5,392 bases of DNA. It comes from Elusimicrobiota bacterium (GTDB taxonomy: Bacteria; Elusimicrobiota; Elusimicrobia; UBA1565; JACRDR01). The notes beneath the pieces are model-generated. The model searched no databases. It was given only the letters and a program-made list of their open reading frames with translations, and had not been told where the DNA came from. The position numbers were made by a program, and so were the translations under genes. This document shows, piece by piece, positions 1 through 5,392 of this stretch; position 1 is the first letter of the stretch, and each line of letters starts with the position of its first letter. The DNA is taken from contig JACRDR010000360.1 in the NCBI GenBank assembly GCA_016212845.1, positions 1 through 5,392 on the forward strand. The letters run 5' to 3'.

Positions 1-2
1 TC

Positions 3-1187
3 CGCATGATCAGCGAGGTGCCGCTCGGCGCCTTCCTGTCCGGCGGGATCGATTCGTCGATCATCGTCGCGCTGATGAGCCGCATGTCGAGACGGCCGGT
101 GAAGACTTTCTCGATCGGCTTCGACGAGGCGGAATTCTCCGAGCTCGCCTACGCGAGGGAAGTGGCCAAGCGCTACGGCACCGAGCACCGCGAGTTCGTC
201 GTGAAGGCCGAGATGGCCGACGTCCTGCCTAAGCTCGCGTGGCACTACGGCGAGCCGTACGCGGACGCGTCCGCTTTGCCCTCGTATTACGTCGCGCGCG
301 AAACGCGCAAGTACGTGACCGTCGCGCTCAACGGCGACGGCGGCGACGAGGACTTCGGCGGCTACGTGCGGTACTTCGCGATGAAGGCCGCACGGCTTTG
401 GGACGTGATCCCGGGACCCGTGCGCCGCGGGATGGCCGCCGCCGCCGAGCATCTGCCCGAGCACGACGCGCCGTTCTCCGTCTTCTGGAAGGCCAAGCGC
501 TTCATGCGTTCGGTGGCGTTCGCCGACATCGCGGCGCGCCACCTGAAGATGATCTGCTACTTCTCCGACCAGGACAAGGAAGGACTGTACACGCCGGAGA
601 TGCTCGGCCGGCTCGGCGTGGAGCGGTTCGACGAGCTCAAGTCCGCGCAGCACTACCTCGAGGCCGCGTTCTCGCGGGCCAAGGGCGAGGATTTCGTCAA
701 CAAGCTGCTCTACGCCGATGTCGCGACGTACTTGCCCGAGTGCTTGATGACCAAGATGGACATCGCCGCGATGGCGAACTCGCTCGAGGGCCGCTCCCCG
801 TTCCTCGACCACGAGTTCATGGAACTGGCGTTCCGCCTGCCCGGCGACTGGAAGCTGAAGGGCCTCAAGGGCCACAAGTGGATCTTGAAGCGCGCGTTCG
901 CCGATATGCTGCCGCCGAAGATCGCCAAGCGCGGCAAGATGGGCTTCGGCATCCCGCTCGGCCCGTGGTTCCGCGGCCAGCTCAAGGATTACTGGGCCGA
1001 GCGCGTGCTTTCCTCGAGAGCGCTCGGTCGCGGCTACTTCCGGCCCGAATACCTGACCAAGCTTTGGGACGAGCATCAGAGCGGGCGCCGCGACCACGGC
1101 TACCGCTTGTGGGCGCTCCTCATGCTCGAGCTCTGGCACACCGAGTGCCTCGAGAAGAGCGACCAGCCGGCCCCGGTACACGGGTGA
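3..1187 (+). CDS. asnB: Asparagine synthase (glutamine-hydrolyzing), C-terminal synthetase domain; 5' end outside window
   Basis: ATP-dependent amidotransferase of the AsnB family, which adenylates a carboxylate (aspartate in the classical enzyme) and amidates it with ammonia from glutamine. Seen here: the ATP-pyrophosphatase loop SGGIDSS at nt 39-59, the GDGGDE motif at 333-350 followed by DFGGY, the MANSLEGRSPFLDHE block around 772-816, and the family's C-terminal pattern SGRRDHGYRLWALLMLELW near 1080-1136. The reading frame is open to the left edge. The ATG at 6 lies inside the conserved R-x-I-S-E-V-P-L-G-A-F-L stretch just before the PP-loop, so it is an internal Met, not the start. The N-terminal class II glutaminase domain (normally about 200 residues with Cys at position 2) must lie upstream. 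The stop TGA at 1185-1187 overlaps the GTG of the flippase. Family identity is firm. In a polysaccharide locus the real substrate may be a uronic-acid-type sugar or another precursor rather than free aspartate, which is inference from context. Confidence 0.95.
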   Translation, partial: RMISEVPLGAFLSGGIDSSIIVALMSRMSRRPVKTFSIGFDEAEFSELAYAREVAKRYGTEHREFVVKAEMADVLPKLAWHYGEPYADASALPSYYVARETRKYVTVALNGDGGDEDFGGYVRYFAMKAARLWDVIPGPVRRGMAAAAEHLPEHDAPFSVFWKAKRFMRSVAFADIAARHLKMICYFSDQDKEGLYTPEMLGRLGVERFDELKSAQHYLEAAFSRAKGEDFVNKLLYADVATYLPECLMTKMDIAAMANSLEGRSPFLDHEFMELAFRLPGDWKLKGLKGHKWILKRAFADMLPPKIAKRGKMGFGIPLGPWFRGQLKDYWAERVLSSRALGRGYFRPEYLTKLWDEHQSGRRDHGYRLWALLMLELWHTECLEKSDQPAPVHG

Positions 1188-2701
1188 CCGAGGCTCCGGG
1201 AACGTCGCTCGGCGCGCGCGTCCTGCGCGGAATCGAGACGTTCGTCCTCGGCCACGCCGCGCAGCTCGCCGCCGCGCTCTACATCACGCCGATCCTCACG
1301 CACCGGCTGGGGGAGGAGGGCTACGCCCTCTACGCGCTGATCGGCATCGCGCAGGGCTACCTCATGATGCTCAACCTCGGGCTCGGCACCGGGGTGCAGC
1401 GCTACGCGGGGACGTACCGCCGCGAGCCCGAGAAGCTCGCGGGGATGCTGCGGCTCGCGCTGTACGCGGAGCTCGCGATGGGCTTCGTCGGGCTCGCCGT
1501 GCTTTACGGCGCGCGCGGCTGGCTCGCCGGGAGCTTCTTCAAGGTGCAGGGTCAGCCGGTCGCGGTGGTCGCCTCGGTGCTTGGTTGGGCCGCGTTCATG
1601 GCGCCGCTCGCCTTCGCGCTCAACTTCGCCACCAACGCGCTCTACGGCCTCGAGCGGCTGGGCGCCTACAATTTCTTCCAGGCAGCGCAGTCGATCCTGA
1701 TCCTGGTCGTGTCGGCGCTGGTCGTCACGTCCGGGCACGGCATCCAGGCGGTCGCCGCCGCGATCTGGGGCGTCTACGCGGCGCTCGCCGCCGCCTCCGT
1801 CTTCGCGGTGCGCGGCGAGCTCTGGCGCTCGCCGCGGCTGGGCGCCGCCGACCGAAACAGCTTCTTCGGCTACTCGGTGAAGACGCTCGTGTCGCAGATT
1901 CTGTGGATGCTCTCGGCGCAGGGAGACCGGATCGTGATCGGCCGCCAGCTTCCGCTCGCGCAGCTGGGGCGCTACAACCTCGCCTCGAGCCTCGCGCAAA
2001 AGCTCAACGTCTTTCTCGGCGCGATCGCCGGCGCCGCGTTTCCCATCATGACGGACTTGCAGGCGCGCGGCGAGGATAAGCGGCTCAAGCGGCTCTACCT
2101 CAAGCTCACCGAGCTCACGTTCCTGGCCGTGCTCCCGATCTCGATCGTGACCTTCGTGCTCACGCCGCAGTTCTTCGGCGTGTGGCTGCGCGGCCAGGAC
2201 ATCGGCCGCTTCGCCGTGTGGCCCTTCCGCCTGCTCGTGATCGCCAACGTCGGCTACATCGGCTCGTTCATGCCGCAGTACATCGCGCTCAGCCGCGGCG
2301 CCGCGGGCGTGCACGCGAAAGTCTACGCGGTGAAGGTCGCCTTGCTGGCGGCCCTCTGGTTCGGGCTCGTGCCTCCGCTCGGTCTGAAAGGCGTCGCGCT
2401 GGGGCTCGCGATCGCGGAGTGGCTGATCACCCCGGCGTATCTCACCGTCGTGCACCGGAAGTTCCTTTCGATCGGATTGCTCGAGTACTGGCAGGAGGCG
2501 TGCTGGCGGCCGCTCGCCGCCTCGGCGCTGCTCGCGGCGGTACTCCTGCCCTCGCATCACCTCTTCGACGGCTGGCTCTCGCTGATCGCGGGCGCGGCCG
2601 TCAGCCTCGCGGCCTACGCGGCGTTCGCCCATTGGCTCCTCGACGACGGCGCCAGGGCGGTCCTGCACGAATGGGTCCGGGCGAAGGTCAAAACTAGCTA
2701 G
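1184..2701 (+). CDS. Wzx-like polysaccharide flippase (MOP superfamily, polysaccharide biosynthesis protein)
   Basis: A 505-residue integral inner-membrane protein expected to translocate undecaprenyl-linked repeat units to the periplasm. The length is usual for Wzx/PST members. Hydrophobic segments run along the whole chain: about residues 19-38, 47-68, 87-109, then several in the middle, a clear one in the LAVLPISIVTFVLTP region, and two or more at the C terminus ending in a short basic tail. The early LNLGLGTGVQRYAG stretch (residues 63-76) resembles the conserved N-terminal region of polysaccharide synthesis/flippase proteins. The frame is open far upstream, but that part is an arginine-rich shadow of asnB. 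GTG at 1184 is chosen because it forms a 4-nt GTGA overlap with the asnB stop and leads straight into the first membrane segment. No Shine-Dalgarno is seen, so translation is probably coupled to asnB. The substrate cannot be predicted. A teichoic-acid or colanic-acid type exporter of the same superfamily is the main alternative. Confidence 0.9.
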   Translation: MTEAPGTSLGARVLRGIETFVLGHAAQLAAALYITPILTHRLGEEGYALYALIGIAQGYLMMLNLGLGTGVQRYAGTYRREPEKLAGMLRLALYAELAMGFVGLAVLYGARGWLAGSFFKVQGQPVAVVASVLGWAAFMAPLAFALNFATNALYGLERLGAYNFFQAAQSILILVVSALVVTSGHGIQAVAAAIWGVYAALAAASVFAVRGELWRSPRLGAADRNSFFGYSVKTLVSQILWMLSAQGDRIVIGRQLPLAQLGRYNLASSLAQKLNVFLGAIAGAAFPIMTDLQARGEDKRLKRLYLKLTELTFLAVLPISIVTFVLTPQFFGVWLRGQDIGRFAVWPFRLLVIANVGYIGSFMPQYIALSRGAAGVHAKVYAVKVALLAALWFGLVPPLGLKGVALGLAIAEWLITPAYLTVVHRKFLSIGLLEYWQEACWRPLAASALLAAVLLPSHHLFDGWLSLIAGAAVSLAAYAAFAHWLLDDGARAVLHEWVRAKVKTS

Positions 2702-2704
2702 AAT
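2699..2704 (+). promoter_or_regulatory. Weak candidate -10 box (TAGAAT) before the sugar reductase
   Basis: TAGAAT begins 14 nt before ATG 2713, the same spacing as TATAAT to the GTG of the right-hand glycosyltransferase. It overlaps the TAG stop of the flippase, so part of the match is explained by that stop codon. No -35 is visible. It could be an internal operon promoter giving a near-leaderless reductase mRNA, or chance. Confidence 0.25.
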
Positions 2705-2712
2705 TGTCGACG

Positions 2713-3654
2713 ATGAAGACCCCCCGCGCGCTGATCCTGGGCGCCACCGGACTCGTGGGCCACTACTGCTGGCGGAAGTGGTCCGAGCGTCCCGGCTGGA
2801 CCGCGCGCGGCACCTGGCATAAGCACGCCCTTGGGGGTCTCGACAAGCTCGACATCCAGGACGAGGACGGCACGCGCGCGCTGATCCGCGAGGTGAAGCC
2901 GTCGCTCGTGCTCATCGCCGCCGCGAACCCGTTCGTCGACTACTGCGAGCGCCATCCCGAGGAGACGCGCGCGATCAACGTCGACGCGACGGTCGCCGCC
3001 GCCGCGGCCGCTTCCGAGGCGGGCGCCACCCCGGTCTTCCTCTCCTCGGACTACGTTTTCGACGGCTCGGTCGCGCCCTACGGCGAGGGCGACGCGGTCT
3101 CGGCCCTCAACCACTATGGCCGGCAGAAGATCGACGCGGAGCGCGGCGTGGCGCGCCTCGGCGCCGACCACGTGATCGCCCGCATCTCCGGCGTGTTCGG
3201 CTGGGAGCTGAGCCGCAAGAACGCGGTGCTCCAGATGGTCGACCGCTCGCGGGCCGGGAAGCCGACGCACGGCGCGACGGACGTCCGCGCGAACCCGACG
3301 TACGCCGCGAACCTGCCCGACGTGCTGGCGGAGTTGTGGGAGGGCGGGCGGCGCGGCACCTACCACGTCGCCGGCGCCGAGGAGCTGACGCGCTACGATT
3401 TCTTCCTCGAGGTCGCGCGGGCTTGGGAACTCGACGAGTCCCTGATCCACAAGTCGACCCTCGCCAAAATGCACTCGCCCGCGAACCGGCCCCTGCACTC
3501 GTCTCTGCGCACCGACAAGGTCCGCAGCCAGGTGAAGTCGCCGCTCTGGGGCGCGGCGAAGGCGCTGGCGCACATGCGGGCCGAGGAAAAGACCTGGCTC
3601 GCCTACGCCGAGTACGTCAGGCCTGCGGACCCTCAGCCTCGAGCAGGGGCCTGA
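2713..3654 (+). CDS. RmlD-like sugar-nucleotide reductase (extended SDR, dTDP-4-dehydrorhamnose reductase family)
   Basis: A 313-residue NAD(P)-dependent oxidoreductase of the RmlD substrate-binding family, cytoplasmic, expected to reduce a 4-keto nucleotide sugar. Seen: the Rossmann motif GATGLVG (residues 10-16), SSDYVFDG (111-118) matching the family's S-[ST]-D-Y-V-F-D-G block, and the catalytic YxxxK as YGRQK (135-139). The length fits the family (about 280-310). ATG at 2713 gives a natural N terminus, M-K-T-P-R-A-L-I-L-G. A TTG nine bases upstream (2704) in the same frame would add three residues and is less likely. It starts 11 nt after the flippase stop, suggesting an operon, but no Shine-Dalgarno is present and a -10-like box overlaps the flippase stop. 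No rmlA, rmlB or rmlC is in the window, so calling it rmlD proper would overreach. Other members of this family act on different sugars. The last 38 bp overlap the convergent glycosyltransferase gene. Confidence 0.88.
   Translation: MKTPRALILGATGLVGHYCWRKWSERPGWTARGTWHKHALGGLDKLDIQDEDGTRALIREVKPSLVLIAAANPFVDYCERHPEETRAINVDATVAAAAAASEAGATPVFLSSDYVFDGSVAPYGEGDAVSALNHYGRQKIDAERGVARLGADHVIARISGVFGWELSRKNAVLQMVDRSRAGKPTHGATDVRANPTYAANLPDVLAELWEGGRRGTYHVAGAEELTRYDFFLEVARAWELDESLIHKSTLAKMHSPANRPLHSSLRTDKVRSQVKSPLWGAAKALAHMRAEEKTWLAYAEYVRPADPQPRAGA
3617..3654. other. 38-bp convergent overlap of two coding regions
   Basis: The 3' end of the + strand reductase (stop TGA 3652-3654) and the 3' end of the - strand glycosyltransferase (stop TGA, read from 3619 to 3617) share these bases. 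Both reading frames are supported by conserved domains upstream, so the overlap is real unless one stop is a sequencing artefact. It leaves no room for an ordinary intrinsic terminator between the genes. Confidence 0.85.
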
Positions 3655-4612
3655 TCAGGGCCGTCACCTCGCGCACCTCGCGCGAGGCGAACGCGGGCGC
3701 GTGCCGCGCCCGCAGCCACGCTTCCCGGACGCCGCGACCGAGCTTCAGCGCTCCCGCCGGGACGTAGGTCAGCTTGAAGAGATTCGTGCCCTTCGCCGCG
3801 TCGCCGAGCTTGTCGAGCATGAACTTTCGCGCCGCCTCGGGCTGGGCCGACTTGATGAGGTAAGTCGCCACTTCGAAGACCATGTCCTCGCGCAGCCGCT
3901 TGCGCGTCGCCTCGTCGGAGGAGGCGAGGTCCACCGCGGTCATCAGCTCGTCGTAGTTGCTGACGTATTTGGAGGAGAGCTGACCGCCGTGCGTGCGCCG
4001 GATCGAGAGCGGCTCGCGGATCGCGGCCACCGGCGCGCCGCCCGCGATGATCTTGGCCCAGAGATCGGTGTCGGTCGTGAGCGCGACCTCGAAGCCGCCG
4101 GCGCGATTGAGCGCCTCGCGCGACACCGTTACGTTCGTCGTCACGTACGGCAGGTGCTTCTCGCCGACCGCGTAGTGCCCGGGGACCTTGCCCTCGGGGA
4201 TCTCGCGCTTCGGATCGAAGAGCAGGCCGACCACGCGGTCGAAGCGCCAGAGATAGGCGTTCGAAAAGAGAAAGCCGGCCTCCGGCATCTCTTGGCCGCG
4301 GCGGGCGAAGGCCTCCAGGCGGTTCGGCAGCCAGAGGTCGTCGGAATCCAAGAAGGTGACGTACTTTCCCGTCGCCCGCGCGAGCGCCGCGTTGCGGGCG
4401 GCGTTCATGCCCTGGTTCTTGGAGAAGCGCTCGAACTTGAAGCGGGGGTCCTTCGAGAACGCCTTCGCGACCTCCGGCGTATCGTCTTTCGAGCCGTCGT
4501 CGGTGACCAGGCACTCCCAGTCTTCGAACGTCTGGAACTGGACGGTCTTGAGCGCCGTGCGCAGCATCCGCGCCCGGTTATAGGTAGGAACGACGATGGA
4601 GAACGCGGCCAA
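3617..4612 (-). CDS. Glycosyltransferase family 2 (GT-A fold)
   Basis: A 331-residue cytoplasmic or membrane-peripheral glycosyltransferase that would transfer a sugar from a nucleotide donor to the lipid-linked repeat unit. Seen: N-terminal strand FSIVVPTYNRA (residues 4-14), donor-binding DDGSKDDT (38-45), NQGMNAARNAAL (66-77), the metal-binding DxD region as LDSDDLW (88-94), a TTDTDLW segment (179-185) at the usual position of the [ED]D catalytic-base motif, and RRTHGGQLS (205-213), typical of the end of the GT2 domain. The C-terminal roughly 110 residues are helical and charged, with no membrane segment. The only canonical start codon between the upstream in-frame stop (4622-4624) and the conserved motif is TTG at 4610-4612; an ATG at 4618-4620 is out of frame. 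The gene runs against its neighbours: convergent with the reductase (38-bp overlap) and divergent from the next glycosyltransferase (31-bp gap). Donor and acceptor are unknown. Confidence 0.92.
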   Translation of the reverse strand: MAAFSIVVPTYNRARMLRTALKTVQFQTFEDWECLVTDDGSKDDTPEVAKAFSKDPRFKFERFSKNQGMNAARNAALARATGKYVTFLDSDDLWLPNRLEAFARRGQEMPEAGFLFSNAYLWRFDRVVGLLFDPKREIPEGKVPGHYAVGEKHLPYVTTNVTVSREALNRAGGFEVALTTDTDLWAKIIAGGAPVAAIREPLSIRRTHGGQLSSKYVSNYDELMTAVDLASSDEATRKRLREDMVFEVATYLIKSAQPEAARKFMLDKLGDAAKGTNLFKLTYVPAGALKLGRGVREAWLRARHAPAFASREVREVTALIRPLLEAEGPQA

Positions 4613-4618
4613 CGCGGC

Positions 4619-4624
4619 ATTTTA
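4619..4624 (-). promoter_or_regulatory. Candidate -10 box (TAAAAT) for the leftward glycosyltransferase
   Basis: Read on the - strand, TAAAAT runs from 4624 to 4619, six bases before the TTG start at 4612. The predicted transcription start falls on or next to that start codon, implying a leaderless message. No clear -35 is seen. It lies back to back with the opposite-strand TATAAT, with only five bases between them, so the two promoters would share DNA and probably interfere with each other. Confidence 0.38.
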
Positions 4625-4629
4625 ACTCA

Positions 4630-4635
4630 TATAAT
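4630..4635 (+). promoter_or_regulatory. Candidate -10 box (TATAAT) of a leaderless or near-leaderless promoter
   Basis: A perfect TATAAT hexamer lies in the 31-bp gap before the rightward glycosyltransferase. With normal sigma-70 geometry, transcription would start near 4642, about 2 nt before GTG 4644. No TTGACA-like -35 is recognisable around 4607-4612. The hexamer overlaps the in-frame stop TAA, so it is non-coding for this gene. Its perfect match in a GC-rich background and its exact placement support the call; no transcript data are available. Confidence 0.5.
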
Positions 4636-4643
4636 CCGACGAG

Positions 4644-5392
4644 GTGCGGGTCTCAGCGTTAATAAACAATTATAACTACGGCCGATATTTGGGCGAGGCC
4701 GTCGAGAGCGTGCTGCGCCAGGAGCGGCCGGCCGACGAGATCGTGATCGTCGACGACGGCTCGACCGACGACTCCCGCGCCGTCATCGCGTCTTTCGGCT
4801 CGAAGGTGAAGCCCGTCCTGCGCGAGCACCAGGGGCAGGCCGCGGCGCTCACCGCGGGACTCTCGGCCGCGACCGGCGACGTCGCCTGCCTGCTCGACTC
4901 CGACGACTGGTGGGTGCCCGGGAAGCTAGGCAAGGTCGCCGCCGCCTTCGAGGCGAATCCCAAGCTCGGCATGGTCCAGCACTGGACGCAGGAGATCCGC
5001 GCGGGCTCGCCGATCGGAGGCCGCCCGCCCGAGGTGCCGCCGGTCTACACGCTCGCCGACCATCTCGAGGGCCGGACGTTTTTCACCGGCACGACGGGCT
5101 TGAGCTTTCGCGTGAGCGCGGCTCGCAAGCTCCTGCCCGTGCCGGAGAGCCTGACCTTCTGCGCCGACGAGTACCTCTTCACGCACATCCTCTTCGAGGG
5201 CGACGTCGCGACGATCCCCGAGGCGCTCGGGTTCCGCCGCGTGCACGACGCGAACCTCTACGCGCGCCGCTACCGGAGCGCGGAGCGGCTCTCGGACTTC
5301 ATCCGGGTGCGCCGGATCCTCGACGAGCTCTTCGAGAAGCGCGCGGCCGGCCTCGGCCTCGCGTTCTCCGAGGGGGAAAAGCGCCGCCGGAA
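4644..5392 (+). CDS. Glycosyltransferase family 2 (GT-A fold), 3' end outside window
   Basis: A second GT2 enzyme with 249 complete codons visible and no stop before the right edge. Translation from GTG 4644 gives M-R-V-S-A-L-I-N-N-Y-N-Y-G-R-Y-L, the typical first strand and loop of the family. Next come DDGSTDDS (residues 37-44), HQGQAAALTAGLSAATGD (62-79), the DxD region LLDSDDWW (83-90), and ADEYL (174-178) near the expected catalytic-base position. An in-frame TAA at 4632-4634 bounds the start, and GTG 4644 is the only start codon between that stop and the conserved motif. There is no proper Shine-Dalgarno: GAG sits directly against the start. A TATAAT box begins 14 nt upstream. The first codons are unusually A/T-rich (TTA ATA AAC AAT TAT AAC) for this GC-rich sequence. 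The gene is divergent from the other GT2, to which it shows only the general fold motifs. Specificity is unknown. Confidence 0.93.
   Translation, partial: MRVSALINNYNYGRYLGEAVESVLRQERPADEIVIVDDGSTDDSRAVIASFGSKVKPVLREHQGQAAALTAGLSAATGDVACLLDSDDWWVPGKLGKVAAAFEANPKLGMVQHWTQEIRAGSPIGGRPPEVPPVYTLADHLEGRTFFTGTTGLSFRVSAARKLLPVPESLTFCADEYLFTHILFEGDVATIPEALGFRRVHDANLYARRYRSAERLSDFIRVRRILDELFEKRAAGLGLAFSEGEKRRR

Noticed and set aside
239..1183. Long + strand open frame continuous with the flippase, seemingly a 315-residue N-terminal extension
   Set aside because: It overlaps the conserved asnB frame, is arginine-rich low-complexity sequence typical of a shadow frame in GC-rich DNA, and has no membrane or domain pattern. 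The flippase starts at GTG 1184.
1100..2668. 522-codon - strand open frame opposite the flippase
   Set aside because: The translation is rich in Arg, Glu, His and Gly with no recognisable domain, mirroring the flippase codons. It is an antisense artefact of high GC content.
2694..2701. CTAGCTAG palindrome at the flippase stop
   Set aside because: It is too short to call an operator, and part of it is the stop codon. No second copy was noticed at the other promoters.
2698..3573. 291-codon - strand open frame opposite the reductase
   Set aside because: It is antisense to a clear SDR gene, and its composition is that of a GC shadow with no domain.
3650..3659. Perfect palindrome CCTGATCAGG near the convergent gene ends, considered as a terminator or operator
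   Set aside because: It has no loop and no T-run on either strand, and lies in or next to coding sequence. Ten-base palindromes arise easily by chance.
3701..4675. 324-codon + strand open frame opposite the leftward glycosyltransferase
   Set aside because: It is Arg/Leu/Glu-rich with no motif, while the opposite strand has every GT2 motif in order. It also runs through the intergenic gap into the next gene.
4926..5246. 106-codon - strand frame near the right edge
   Set aside because: It is antisense to the right-hand GT2 frame and has no motif of its own.
1..5392. CRISPR array, tRNA, rRNA, insertion sequence ends or direct repeats
   Set aside because: I looked for regularly spaced repeats, tRNA-like cloverleaf ends and transposase motifs and saw none. 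The window is filled by five protein genes.

Overview
The window is a piece of a surface-polysaccharide biosynthesis locus (O-antigen, capsule or exopolysaccharide) from a GC-rich bacterium, probably one with a Gram-negative-type envelope. It is almost wall-to-wall coding, has strong G/C third-position bias, and shows no rRNA, tRNA, CRISPR array, insertion sequence or phage gene. I cannot place the organism taxonomically from these five genes. The asnB type and the polysaccharide gene mix occur in many phyla.

Layout, left to right. (1) The C-terminal synthetase part of an AsnB-type glutamine-dependent asparagine synthetase/amidotransferase enters from the left edge. (2) A Wzx-like polysaccharide flippase follows, overlapping it by 4 nt (GTGA). 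(3) After 11 nt comes an RmlD-like NAD(P)-dependent sugar-nucleotide reductase of the extended SDR family. These three run on the + strand and look like one operon. (4) A complete family-2 glycosyltransferase lies on the - strand, and its 3' end overlaps the end of the reductase gene by 38 bp (convergent). (5) A second family-2 glycosyltransferase starts divergently only 31 bp from the first and runs off the right edge. It is easy to miss because it has no stop codon in the window and starts with GTG.

Taken together: the reductase would help make a nucleotide-activated (deoxy)sugar, the glycosyltransferases would build the lipid-linked repeat unit, the flippase would move it across the inner membrane, and the AsnB-like enzyme may amidate a carboxylated sugar or precursor, as such proteins are often proposed to do in these loci. 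The sugars and linkages cannot be read from the sequence.

No new enzymatic system is visible. The most interesting signal is at the gene starts. None of the four starts in the window has a convincing Shine-Dalgarno sequence, and three have a -10-like hexamer (TAGAAT, TATAAT, TAAAAT) placed so that transcription would begin at, or within about 2 nt of, the start codon. This suggests leaderless or near-leaderless mRNAs, including a compact back-to-back divergent promoter pair in the 31-bp gap between the glycosyltransferases. There is no stretch over 300 bases without a gene.
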